DNA from: JAZRWQ01 sp045599805
GTDB lineage: Bacteria > Bacillota > Clostridia > Oscillospirales > UMGS1783
Assembly (NCBI GenBank): GCA_045599805.1
Contig: JAZRWQ010000126.1
Location: 1 to 16,970 of the forward strand
Length of the DNA: 16,970 bases
Direction of reading: 5' to 3'
The notes below the pieces were generated by a model. That model saw nothing but the letters and a program-made list of their open reading frames with translations, had not been told where the DNA came from and searched no databases. A program made the translations under genes and the position numbers. Positions 1-7,852 of this stretch are shown piece after piece. Position 1 is the first letter of the stretch; the number at the start of each line of letters is the position of its first letter.

Positions 1-141
1 CTGAGCGGAAATGTGACCGGTATACAAAACGGCAGCAGTTCAAGTGTTATCAGCTTTTGCCCTTCTTCATCGGATAAACCGTTTACGGAGGATAACTCCG
101 TAGTATTAAGCATATTGCCAGGTGATTATATGTGCCAATAG
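1..141 (+). CDS. C-terminal end of an unidentified protein (partial, 5' end outside window)
   Basis: Frame 1 is open from the first base to a TAG stop at 139-141, giving 46 residues. They are rich in Ser, Gly and Asn, include a run of four serines, and end in PGDYMCQ. There is no hydrophobic segment. I do not recognise the family. The composition resembles a beta-rich extracellular or surface domain, but that is only an impression. It lies upstream of and codirectional with the ABC permease, yet shows none of the features expected at the end of an ABC ATPase. A 46-codon open frame at a window edge could also be chance, so confidence is low. Confidence 0.35.
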   Translation: MSGNVTGIQNGSSSSVISFCPSSSDKPFTEDNSVVLSILPGDYMCQ

Positions 142-153
142 AAAGGTGAATTT

Positions 154-204
154 ATGAAAACTTGTGGCGAAAGTAGTGGAACATATTACGGAACATGTAG
201 TTAA
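154..204 (+). CDS. Possible 16-residue Cys-containing peptide
   Basis: An ATG at 154 lies 4 bases after a GGTGA core (145-149, within AAAGGTGAATTT). This is the same arrangement as the ribosome binding site of the permease downstream (GGTGA, four bases, ATG). The ORF reads MKTCGESSGTYYGTCS and stops at TAA 202-204. Besides Cys4 and Cys15 it contains several Ser, Thr and Gly residues and a Tyr pair. An 11-bp hairpin follows directly, then the permease. The product could be a signalling peptide, a modified-peptide precursor, a leader peptide for the permease, or nothing: an ORF this short can occur by chance. No modification enzyme is visible in the window. Confidence 0.25.
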   Translation: MKTCGESSGTYYGTCS

Positions 205-215
205 TTAACATTAGT

Positions 216-245
216 ATACAGGGGCGGTATTTATCGCCCCTGTAT
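216..245 (+). promoter_or_regulatory. 11-bp perfect hairpin just upstream of the permease start
   Basis: ATACAGGGGCG (216-226) and CGCCCCTGTAT (235-245) are perfect reverse complements around an 8-base loop, GTATTTAT. The following bases (TTGATTGG) are not a convincing U-tract, so this is a weak candidate for a terminator. It ends 5 bases before the GGTGA ribosome binding site of the permease, so it could act as an attenuator, an RNA stabiliser, or a processing site between the upstream ORFs and the permease. Confidence 0.5.
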
Positions 246-259
246 TGATTGGTGAAATT

Positions 260-2770
260 ATGTTGAAAATTATTATTCTGTTATGGCACAATATAAAAAG
301 ATTTTTCACAAAGCATACCCTTATGGCGCTGCTTTTACTGTTCGGGATAATCGTAACATCGACAGCGCTTAATGTCTATTATGCCCAATCCGATGCCTTG
401 GCAAATACCGTTTCCGGCTATACCGGAATAAACAGAATATTGGATTACAGCGGCAATACCGGGAATGATTACAGTACCGTTTATGATTTTTTCAGACGGT
501 TTTATATAAGAGGCGGAGACGATATCGACTTTATTTGCGCCATGAACACTCAAAGCGAAAATATTGACCTGATAGGGATCGAAGCAAAAGAGGCAAGGAT
601 ACATCTTGATACAGGCGAGTGGGTTTCTGACGGAAAGGCAGTAGTGCCATGTATTCTTAACGGGAAAGAATATAATATCGGTGATGAGATTACTGTTTTG
701 GACAGTACGTATACCGTATGCGGAACCTATATGCCCGATAATTATTCTGCATCTCTGTTCAGCTCCCGCAGAATTTCTTTGGCGGAATATGCTGCGACCG
801 GAATTGAAAAAGATGAATCCTTAACGGAAAAACGCGCCGACTATGACTATGGTGACAGAGCGGCGCTTGGAATTTTTATAACCTATGATAACTTTCTTGA
901 TATGGATATTTCAGCCGATCTTCTTCGTGTGCGATTTATTTCGGCAATAAGCCAATCACAGAAAGAAAGCATGGCTGAAAGCTTTAGCGAATATCTGACG
1001 GATAGCGGGTTTAATCCGTTAAACATCGAAAGCATCGCAATGGATGCTTCAAAAAGCGTGTATACCGTGCAATTCATCAGCAAGTTTGCAATATATTTAT
1101 TGATTATTGCATTGAGTTTTATAAATAATATAGCCTTATTTTTATTTGTTCTGAAGTGCAATAAGCATGAAAACAGTATATTTATGACATTAGGTGCAAC
1201 AAAAGGGCGTATAGCGTTAGTGTCATGTATGGAATTTTCGATATATATTATCCTGTCATATACTGTCGGATTTTTTATTGCAAAGCGAATAGTTCAAAAA
1301 ACTGTTTGGAATGAAAGCGTATCATATATCGGTCTTAAAAGTTATTTGATAATATTGACTGTGTTGATCGCGATATCCTGTACGTTTATTGCGATATATC
1401 TTATACGCGAGTATGGGAGAAAGCAGCCGGATAACGATGAGAGCATCCTTCCTCTTCATTTATTTGCAAAGAAAGCAGGACTTAAAAATACTTATCTTGT
1501 ATTTTGCAATTATTCCAAAAACATATTAAGCGAAGTTATCATAATGCTTCAGGTTATGTTTGTTGCCTTCTCCTTTTCATACTGCTCGATGTATTATTTC
1601 GAGAGAAACGCCAATAACCGTGCGGTTGATAAATATTTCGGAGATAAAGAGGTTTTTATTGTTGAGCCTTCAAGCAGGGTTATAGAGGAATCATATTCGC
1701 CCTTTTACGGCTTTAACGGTGAATGTACCGAAACGGGCAGGGAATTTGATACATCGGTTAAAAATTTAAGCGGTAATTACGATTTGCTTTTTGAGGGTAG
1801 TTGTATTATCAGTCTTAACGAGACAGAATATACCAAAGAACACAATATGGCAACATATATTACTGCCCGCTCACTGAGCCCGTCACTTATAAAGGATTAT
1901 AATTGGAAAATATCCGAAGGGATCGGACTTGATGAGTGGCAGGACGGCGTGGATTACAATGAAATGGGATATATACCTATTGTTGTCAGTCGGAATATGC
2001 TTAACGCTTTTGATTTGAAGTGCGGCGAAGTTTTTAAGGCAGGATATACCGTATCGAATGAATATATGCCTCAGTTGAATTTTAAAATCATCGGCGTGTT
2101 GGATAATAACTCAAAATTCTTCCTGAACGGGCAAGTCCCGATTACGGTAAAATCGGTTCTTTATGATACATTTAACTGGACGGAAATCGAAAATCAGGTT
2201 ATAGTATTAACTCCGCAGATTTATATTAACGGTAACCCGGTTCGTGAAAACTCAATTACATCGCAGACATGGCCCGCCATTGTTTGTGATGACGATTCTA
2301 TGCTTAACGAATGGCGCGAAGAGCTCAAAAATGTGGGAAAAGTTCACGATCTGCGTGAAATTGCCAAGGCGGGAGACAGCAATTATATAAAAGGTACAAA
2401 CGAATATGATGTTCATTTGATTATTACATCGGCACTTCTTGTTATCGGCGTGGCAGGGTATAACCTTTTGTCCTTGGAAAGAAATAGGAGAATATATGGC
2501 ATCTATTTCTCATGCGGTATGCCGTGGAGAAAAGCCATAGGTATATCACTTATATCCAATTGTATCATATTTATTTCGGGCGGAATAATCGGTGCGATGT
2601 GGGGTGTTCTTTCGGCACAGTCGGTGCGCCCCATGGCAAGAGATACTGTATTTTTCAGCGGTGTTACATCGGTCGTATTCGTTATAGCATTGTTTGTGCT
2701 GACCTTTGCGGGTATGTTTATAAATATGTCAAAAATAAATCCCATCTCTCTTATCAAGAAAGGGGAATAA
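260..2770 (+). CDS. ABC transporter permease, FtsX/MacB type, 836 residues
   Basis: Membrane permease of the MacB/FtsX (type VII ABC) superfamily, whose members couple cytoplasmic ATP hydrolysis to work outside the membrane: export, lantibiotic resistance, lipoprotein release or signalling. The layout is a repeat of one helix, a large outer domain and three helices. TM1 is about 20-41, outer domain 1 about 42-270, TM2-4 about 276-298, 318-342 and 362-384. TM5 is about 424-447, outer domain 2 about 448-718, TM6-8 about 719-740, 760-786 and 800-822. LGATKGRI (311-318), the matching SCGMPWRKAI segment, and the terminal NPISLIKKG are typical FtsX features. ATG 260 is preferred over the in-frame TTG 245 because GGTGA (251-255) precedes it at a good distance. 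No ATPase gene is visible, so it should lie upstream of the window or elsewhere. The gene looks more AT-rich than its neighbours, which may indicate separate acquisition. Substrate unknown. Confidence 0.88.
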   Translation: MLKIIILLWHNIKRFFTKHTLMALLLLFGIIVTSTALNVYYAQSDALANTVSGYTGINRILDYSGNTGNDYSTVYDFFRRFYIRGGDDIDFICAMNTQSENIDLIGIEAKEARIHLDTGEWVSDGKAVVPCILNGKEYNIGDEITVLDSTYTVCGTYMPDNYSASLFSSRRISLAEYAATGIEKDESLTEKRADYDYGDRAALGIFITYDNFLDMDISADLLRVRFISAISQSQKESMAESFSEYLTDSGFNPLNIESIAMDASKSVYTVQFISKFAIYLLIIALSFINNIALFLFVLKCNKHENSIFMTLGATKGRIALVSCMEFSIYIILSYTVGFFIAKRIVQKTVWNESVSYIGLKSYLIILTVLIAISCTFIAIYLIREYGRKQPDNDESILPLHLFAKKAGLKNTYLVFCNYSKNILSEVIIMLQVMFVAFSFSYCSMYYFERNANNRAVDKYFGDKEVFIVEPSSRVIEESYSPFYGFNGECTETGREFDTSVKNLSGNYDLLFEGSCIISLNETEYTKEHNMATYITARSLSPSLIKDYNWKISEGIGLDEWQDGVDYNEMGYIPIVVSRNMLNAFDLKCGEVFKAGYTVSNEYMPQLNFKIIGVLDNNSKFFLNGQVPITVKSVLYDTFNWTEIENQVIVLTPQIYINGNPVRENSITSQTWPAIVCDDDSMLNEWREELKNVGKVHDLREIAKAGDSNYIKGTNEYDVHLIITSALLVIGVAGYNLLSLERNRRIYGIYFSCGMPWRKAIGISLISNCIIFISGGIIGAMWGVLSAQSVRPMARDTVFFSGVTSVVFVIALFVLTFAGMFINMSKINPISLIKKGE

Positions 2771-2793
2771 TTATGCTTAAACTTACAAGCACC

Positions 2794-2824
2794 ATAAGCC
2801 CGGTTTTTCCGGGCTTATTTTTTT
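2794..2824 (+). terminator. Intrinsic terminator of the permease gene
   Basis: TAAGCCCGG (2795-2803) and CCGGGCTTA (2809-2817) form a perfect 9-bp stem with a TTTTT loop, followed by seven T (2818-2824). It sits 24 bases after the permease stop and separates that gene from the hydrolase. Confidence 0.92.
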
Positions 2825-2826
2825 GC

Positions 2827-2855
2827 TTGCATAAATTTGTAAATCATAGTATAGT
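2827..2855 (+). promoter_or_regulatory. Sigma-A promoter of the alpha/beta hydrolase
   Basis: TTGCAT (2827-2832), a 17-bp spacer and TATAGT (2850-2855) closely match the sigma-A consensus. Transcription would start near 2862, at the front of the ribosome binding site. This rules out the upstream ATG at 2859 and gives a leader of only about 9 bases. Confidence 0.75.
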
Positions 2856-2870
2856 TTAATGGGTGATGAT

Positions 2871-3584
2871 ATGACGCATATAACAAAGGACAATCTTGAA
2901 AACTACGCCTTTGTAAATCTTGATACGCTTACATATCCCGTAAGGGCGGTGTGCGTTTGTTTTCACGGATTTACCGATGATACGGTATTTGAAAAAAGTC
3001 CCCGTCAGGCAAGCGAGCTTGGCGAAAAGGGGATAGCGTGGGTATTCCCGTATTTCAGCGTATGGGCGTGGTACAGCGACAATTCCCGTAAATTCACCGA
3101 GCAGGTATTGGATGCCGTATACGATAAGCTCGCATTATCCGATGATATCCCCCTTATATCCTCCGGCGGAAGCATGGGCGGAATGACGGCGTTCATGTAC
3201 TGCATTGACGGCAAAAGAAAGCCAAGTGCCTGCGCCATGAACTGCCCCGTTACCGATACGAGAGCGCATTTTGAAAATAACTTTTATATCCGCCGCGCGA
3301 TAATGGACGCGCATATTGATAAAGAGGAAGCGATGCCGGAATTTTTAAAGGGCATTTCTCCCATTTACAGAATAGCCGACTTTCCCGATATCCCCGTCTT
3401 CGCCCTTTTCGGCGGCAGGGATACATGTATAACCGAAAAGGAATATGCGCCCTTTATCGAAAAAATGAAAGTCAAAAACATTAAAGCGGTGATAAGCGAA
3501 AATATGGAGCATTGCGATACAGACAATAACGAAAAGGGCTTGTGCGCCATGACCGACTTTATAATAAACGCGGTGTGCGGATAA
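2871..3584 (+). CDS. Alpha/beta hydrolase (prolyl-oligopeptidase/esterase-like), 237 residues
   Basis: A cytoplasmic serine hydrolase of the alpha/beta-hydrolase fold; no signal peptide is seen. The oxyanion-side HGF motif lies near residue 32. The nucleophile elbow is G-G-S-M-G with Ser101. An Asp in FGGRD (Asp184) and a His in MEHCD (His214) complete a plausible catalytic triad in the right order. The length suits a minimal single-domain esterase or peptidase. The start at 2871 is chosen because GGTGAT sits just before it and because an alternative ATG at 2859 lies upstream of the predicted transcription start. It sits just upstream of the rhamnose operon in the same orientation, so it may act on ester-bearing sugars, but the substrate cannot be read from sequence. 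A peptidase or lipase-like role is equally open. Confidence 0.8.
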   Translation: MTHITKDNLENYAFVNLDTLTYPVRAVCVCFHGFTDDTVFEKSPRQASELGEKGIAWVFPYFSVWAWYSDNSRKFTEQVLDAVYDKLALSDDIPLISSGGSMGGMTAFMYCIDGKRKPSACAMNCPVTDTRAHFENNFYIRRAIMDAHIDKEEAMPEFLKGISPIYRIADFPDIPVFALFGGRDTCITEKEYAPFIEKMKVKNIKAVISENMEHCDTDNNEKGLCAMTDFIINAVCG

Positions 3585-3593
3585 TAAGCACGG

Positions 3594-3624
3594 AAAAAAG
3601 CGTCATTGCTTTTACTTCTTTTTT
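3594..3624 (+). terminator. Weak intrinsic terminator after the hydrolase gene
   Basis: AAAAGC (3596-3601) pairs with GCTTTT (3608-3613) around a 6-base loop and is followed by a T-rich stretch with six T at 3619-3624. The stem is mostly A-T, so termination would be partial and some read-through into rhaB is possible. Confidence 0.4.
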
Positions 3625-3634
3625 GATGCATAAT
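3606..3634 (+). promoter_or_regulatory. Candidate promoter of the rhamnose operon
   Basis: TTGCTT (3606-3611), 17 bp, then CATAAT (3629-3634). The -10 lies inside the AT palindrome ATAATATTAT (3630-3639). The GAGGTG ribosome binding site begins 6 bases after the -10, so the leader would be very short. No clear regulator operator is visible. Confidence 0.5.
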
Positions 3635-3651
3635 ATTATCGAGGTGATAAT

Positions 3652-5046
3652 ATGGAATACTACCTTGCCGTGGATATAGGCGCCTCCTCCGGGCGGCTGA
3701 TTGCAGGCTATATCGAAAACGGACTTATCAAAACAAAACCCGTATATTCCTTTAAAAACGGCATAAAGGAAATAAACGGGCATCTTTGCTGGGAGCCCGA
3801 ATATCTCTTTAGAGAGATAGTAAAGGGGCTTAAGAAATGCTCTGAAATGGATATTATCCCGAAACTGCTCGGCATAGATACCTGGGGCGTGGACTTTGTA
3901 CTGCTTGATAAAAGCCATAGAAGGCTGGGCGACTGCATAAGCTACCGTGACGGCCGCACAAAGGGTATAGCCGATAAAGTGCACGGTATTATCCCCTTTA
4001 ATGAGCTGTATTCAAAAACCGGAATACAGCAAAACCCTATAAATACGATATACCAGCTTTACGCATTAAGTAAGCAGAGCCCCGATATACCGGAAAACGC
4101 CGAAACCTTTTTAATGATTCCCGATTACCTTACATATCTGCTTACGGGCGATAAACGAAACGAATATACCAACGCCACCACAACGGGGCTTGTCAATGCA
4201 CAAGGACGTATCTGGGATAAGGATATCATAAAGGCACTCGGCTTTAATGAGAAGCTTTTTGAAAATACTCCGGTACAGCCCGGCGCGTACACAGTACCGC
4301 TTAAAGAGGATATCGCAAGGGAAGTGGGCTTCAACTGCGCCGTTGCCATATCCCCCAGCCACGATACTGCCTCCGCCTTTATCGGCGTGCCCAAAACGGG
4401 CGACTCGGTTATCTTAAGCAGCGGAACATGGAGTTTACTCGGCGTAGAAAATACGACGCCTTTTACCGACGGTAAATCCGCCGCGCTGAATTTCTCAAAC
4501 GAGGGCGGCGTGTGCGGCACCTACCGCTATCTTAAAAACATAATGGGTATGTGGGTAATGCAGAATTACAGCAGAGAAAATAACATAACCGATTATGCCT
4601 GCGGCATTTCCCTTGCCAAAACGGCGGAGGATTTCCCCTCTGTCGTTGATTTCGAAAGCGAAGAGTTTTTAGCGCCCGAAAGCATGTCAAAGGCAATAGC
4701 CGGCTTTTGCGAAAGGACTTTGCAAAAGGTGCCGCGCACGGCGGCGGAGATAGGCTACTGCGCCTACAACAGCCTTGCCGCAGGCTACAAAAAGGCGATA
4801 GACGGGCTTGAAAGCATAACCGGCAAAAAGTACAGCGAAATAAACGTTGTGGGCGGCGGCTCGCAGGACAAATATCTGTGCGCCCTCACCGCAAAGCATA
4901 CCGGACGCAGAGTCATCGCAGGTCCCAAGGAGGGAACGGCGCTGGGCAACATAATGTATCTTATGACATCGGACGGAGTTTTCAAAAATATAACCGAGGC
5001 GCGTAAGTGCCTTAAGGACAGTACGGAGGTAGAATATTATGACTGA
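3652..5046 (+). CDS. rhaB: Rhamnulokinase
   Basis: Phosphorylates L-rhamnulose at O1 with ATP, the second step of L-rhamnose breakdown, in the cytoplasm. It belongs to the FGGY carbohydrate-kinase family. The N-terminal phosphate loop is DIGASSGR (8-15). The sugar-side motif GIDTWGVDF is at 74-82. The second-domain motif SPSHDTASA places the probable catalytic base at Asp238. SSGTWS (256-261), the NEGG segment and GGGSQ (401-405) follow in the normal order. At 464 residues it is near the usual size; E. coli RhaB is about 489 from memory. It starts at an ATG preceded by GAGGTG (3641-3646). Its stop overlaps the rhaA start by 8 bases, which indicates translational coupling. It is the first gene of the operon. 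Confidence 0.95.
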   Translation: MEYYLAVDIGASSGRLIAGYIENGLIKTKPVYSFKNGIKEINGHLCWEPEYLFREIVKGLKKCSEMDIIPKLLGIDTWGVDFVLLDKSHRRLGDCISYRDGRTKGIADKVHGIIPFNELYSKTGIQQNPINTIYQLYALSKQSPDIPENAETFLMIPDYLTYLLTGDKRNEYTNATTTGLVNAQGRIWDKDIIKALGFNEKLFENTPVQPGAYTVPLKEDIAREVGFNCAVAISPSHDTASAFIGVPKTGDSVILSSGTWSLLGVENTTPFTDGKSAALNFSNEGGVCGTYRYLKNIMGMWVMQNYSRENNITDYACGISLAKTAEDFPSVVDFESEEFLAPESMSKAIAGFCERTLQKVPRTAAEIGYCAYNSLAAGYKKAIDGLESITGKKYSEINVVGGGSQDKYLCALTAKHTGRRVIAGPKEGTALGNIMYLMTSDGVFKNITEARKCLKDSTEVEYYD

Positions 5047-6280
5047 GTATGGATACGCAAAGGAGAGATATGCCAAAATAGGCATCGATACCGAGGCGGT
5101 AATAGAAAAACTTAAGACCATACCCATAAGCATCCATTGCTGGCAGGGCGACGATATCCACGGCTTCGAAAAACCTGACGCCGTGCTTGACGGCGGCATT
5201 CAGGCTACCGGCGACTATCCCGGCGCGGCACGCACCTTTGATGAGCTTACCGCCGACTTTTCGCTCGCAGCCTCCCTTATCCCCGGCAAAAAGAGGATAA
5301 GCCTGCATGCAAACTATGCCATTTTCGAGGACGGATTCGTTGACCGCGATAAGATAGAGCCGAAGCACTTTAAAAAGTGGGTGGATTACGCAAAGAAAAA
5401 TAATCTCGGCATAGATTTCAACCCCACCCTTTTCAGCCATCCGTTATCCAAGGGGCTTACCCTTTCTCATCCCGATAAAAAAATCAGGGATTTCTGGATA
5501 GACCATTGCATCGCCTGCCGTAAGATATCCGCTTATTTTGCAAAGGAACTGAACGAAGAATGCCTTTGCAATCTGTGGGCGCCCGACGGACTTAAGGACG
5601 TGCCTGCCGACCGTCTTACTCCGCGCCTTCTTTTAAAGGACAGTCTTGATAAGATTTTTGCCGAGAAGATGGACGGCGTTATCGACTCGGTGGAGAGCAA
5701 GGTTTTCGGTATCGGCGTTGAGTCCTACACCGTAGGCAGCAGTGAATTTTATTTAAGCTATGCCGCAACCCATAAGGGCGTTTACGATCTGCTTGATAAC
5801 GGTCACTATCATCCTACCGAGGTGGTAAGCGATAAGATCCCCGCACTTCTCGCCTTTTTCGATAAGGTGCCCCTTCATGTTACGAGAGGCGTGCGCTGGG
5901 ATTCCGACCATGTGCTTTTGTTTGAGGATGAAACCAAGGAGATAGCAAAGGAAATAGTGCGCAACGACGCGATCGACAGAGTGCTTATCGGGCTTGACTT
6001 TTTCGATGCCTCAATAAACCGCATAAGCGCGTGGGTAGTAGGTACGCGCAGCATGCAGAAGGCGCTTCTGTACGCTTTGCTTACTCCGTTTGATGAGCAG
6101 AAAAAGCTGCAGGAAAATAAAAACTACACCAAGCTCATGATGATGAACGAGGAGCTTAAAACAATGCCGTTCGGCGTTGTATGGCAGGAATACTGCCGCC
6201 GTGAGGGCGTACCCGAGGACGGAAAATGGTTTGAAAGCATAGAGAAGTACGAAAAGGACGTACTTTCAAAGAGGGTTTAA
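5039..6280 (+). CDS. rhaA: L-rhamnose isomerase
   Basis: Interconverts L-rhamnose and L-rhamnulose; a cytoplasmic Mn-dependent TIM-barrel enzyme. The N-terminal segment with SIHCWQGDDIHGFE (31-44) is highly typical of RhaA. Likely metal ligands are Asp253 (LLDNGHYHPTE), His280, Asp288 and Asp290 (RWDSDHV), and Asp320 (LDFFDAS). These line up at a constant offset of 14 with the E. coli ligands 267, 294, 302, 304 and 334 as I recall them. The length of 413 matches the family (about 419 in E. coli). The ribosome binding site GGAGGT lies inside the end of rhaB, and the ATG overlaps the rhaB stop by 8 bases. A single base separates its stop from the rhaD start, so the three catabolic genes are translated as one unit. 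Confidence 0.96.
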   Translation: MTEYGYAKERYAKIGIDTEAVIEKLKTIPISIHCWQGDDIHGFEKPDAVLDGGIQATGDYPGAARTFDELTADFSLAASLIPGKKRISLHANYAIFEDGFVDRDKIEPKHFKKWVDYAKKNNLGIDFNPTLFSHPLSKGLTLSHPDKKIRDFWIDHCIACRKISAYFAKELNEECLCNLWAPDGLKDVPADRLTPRLLLKDSLDKIFAEKMDGVIDSVESKVFGIGVESYTVGSSEFYLSYAATHKGVYDLLDNGHYHPTEVVSDKIPALLAFFDKVPLHVTRGVRWDSDHVLLFEDETKEIAKEIVRNDAIDRVLIGLDFFDASINRISAWVVGTRSMQKALLYALLTPFDEQKKLQENKNYTKLMMMNEELKTMPFGVVWQEYCRREGVPEDGKWFESIEKYEKDVLSKRV

Positions 6281-6281
6281 G

Positions 6282-7106
6282 ATGAGTATACTTGATGTTG
6301 ATATAGTAAAGGCGTTTATCCGCACCTGTGCCGACGGCTGGGATCAGGGCTGGCACGAGCGCAACGGCGGCAACTTAAGCTATCGCCTTACAAAAGAAGA
6401 AACAAATGAATGCAGGGAGTATTTTTCTCCCCGTGACTGGCAGAGCCTTAAGATAACCGCGTCTGAAATGGCAGGTGAATATTTTTTGGTTACCGGCAGC
6501 GGCAGATTCATGCGCAACGTGCCGCTTAATCCGTCCGAAAATATCTGCATAGTCGAAATAAACGGTAAGGGCGATATGTACCGCATCGTTTGGGGACTTA
6601 CCGCCGGCGGCAATCCCACAAGCGAACTGCCCACCCATATAATGAATCATAACGCAAAGGCGCTTGCGGGGAAACAGTGCCGCGTGATATACCACGCCCA
6701 TACTCCCTCTCTGATAGCGCTTACCTTCGTATTGCCGCTTACCGACAGGGATTTTACCCGTGCGCTGTGGACGAGTGCCACCGAATGTCCCGTCGTCTTT
6801 CCCGAGGGAGTAGGCGTTGTTGAGTGGATGGTGCCGGGCGGCGCTGAGATAGCTTACGCCACAAGCAGGCTTATGTATAAATATGATGCCGTTGTATGGG
6901 CGCATCACGGACTTTTTTGCGCAGGGCCGGATCTTGACACCACCTTCGGACTTATGCACACAATAGAAAAGGCGGCGGATATTTACCTGCGCGCCCTTTC
7001 CTGCGGCAGGGGCATAAGGCAAACGATACCCGATGACGGACTTAAAGCAATAGCAAAGGATTTCGGCGTAAACTTGGCTGAGGAATTTTTAAACGAGGTA
7101 AAATAA
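6282..7106 (+). CDS. rhaD: Rhamnulose-1-phosphate aldolase
   Basis: Cleaves L-rhamnulose 1-phosphate to dihydroxyacetone phosphate and L-lactaldehyde. It is a zinc-dependent class II aldolase of the AraD/FucA fold. HERNGGNLS (25-33) is a substrate-phosphate loop typical of the family. TSELPTH contains the probable catalytic Glu115. His138 and His140 in YHAHTP, with His209 in WAHHG, are the expected zinc ligands. The length of 274 equals that of E. coli RhaD. The GRFMRNV segment (75-81) and the GMYRIVWG-like core also fit RhaD better than FucA or AraD. It starts 1 base after the rhaA stop, and the next gene starts on the base after its own stop. The fate of lactaldehyde (reduction to propanediol) is not encoded in this window. 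Confidence 0.95.
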   Translation: MSILDVDIVKAFIRTCADGWDQGWHERNGGNLSYRLTKEETNECREYFSPRDWQSLKITASEMAGEYFLVTGSGRFMRNVPLNPSENICIVEINGKGDMYRIVWGLTAGGNPTSELPTHIMNHNAKALAGKQCRVIYHAHTPSLIALTFVLPLTDRDFTRALWTSATECPVVFPEGVGVVEWMVPGGAEIAYATSRLMYKYDAVVWAHHGLFCAGPDLDTTFGLMHTIEKAADIYLRALSCGRGIRQTIPDDGLKAIAKDFGVNLAEEFLNEVK

Positions 7107-7850
7107 ATGAAATTACTTGCGATCGGCAACAGCTTTTCAACTGATGCTACGACCTTTTTACATGAGATAGCCGAGGATATGGGGGACGACTTACAGGTAG
7201 TAAATCTATATATCGGCGGCTGCTCGCTCCAGACTCACTGGCTTAACGCGCAGGCCAATGCGCCGCTTTATTCATACGAGCTTAACGGCCACGCCACCGG
7301 CAGAATGGTTTCCATCAAATCGGCGCTTACCGAATGTAAATGGGATATCGTTACTCTGCATCAGGCAAGCTTGCTTTCGGGAATAGAGGAAAGCTACGAG
7401 CCGTATTTTGAAAATATGCTGGTTTACGTTAAAAAGTATGCACCAAACGCCGATATCAGGGTAATGCAAACATGGGCATTCGATGATAGCTGCACGCGCG
7501 AGGGTTTTGAGAACTACGGCTGCTCGCAGAAAACGATGTATGCAAAGCTTGTGCCCTGCTATGAAAGGATTTCAAAGAAATATGAACTGCCCATTATAAA
7601 ATGCGGCGATGCCTTGCAGGCGTTAAGAAGCACGCCCCGCTTCGATATGAGTAAGGGCGGAGAGACTCTTTGCCGTGACGGATTCCATATGCACTATATC
7701 TACGGCAGATTTCTCATGGGCTGCATGTGGTATCAGGCGATTTTCAATAAGTCCGTAAAGGACGGAAAGTTCTATCCCACCATACCCGATATGCCGACCG
7801 ATAAGGAAAAGATCGATTTCATAAGGGCGTTTGCCGCCGAAAGGGTGTAA
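7107..7850 (+). CDS. DUF4886-like SGNH-fold protein, 247 residues
   Basis: A probable cytoplasmic hydrolase related to the GDSL/SGNH esterases; it has no signal peptide. It opens with AIGNSFS (5-11), placing the candidate nucleophile Ser9 right after the first strand. The block II-like glycine is in YIGGCS (35-40). HQAS (85-88) stands where classical SGNH enzymes carry G-x-N-D. DGFHMH (191-196) supplies an Asp191-x-x-His194 pair as in block V. This pattern suggests the DUF4886 family, usually found among polysaccharide-use genes; that assignment is from memory. The ATG follows the rhaD stop with no gap, so it is part of the rhamnose operon. A role as a deacetylase for acylated rhamnosides is an inference. 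Activity without the block III Asn is uncertain. Confidence 0.75.
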   Translation: MKLLAIGNSFSTDATTFLHEIAEDMGDDLQVVNLYIGGCSLQTHWLNAQANAPLYSYELNGHATGRMVSIKSALTECKWDIVTLHQASLLSGIEESYEPYFENMLVYVKKYAPNADIRVMQTWAFDDSCTREGFENYGCSQKTMYAKLVPCYERISKKYELPIIKCGDALQALRSTPRFDMSKGGETLCRDGFHMHYIYGRFLMGCMWYQAIFNKSVKDGKFYPTIPDMPTDKEKIDFIRAFAAERV

Positions 7851-7852
7851 TT

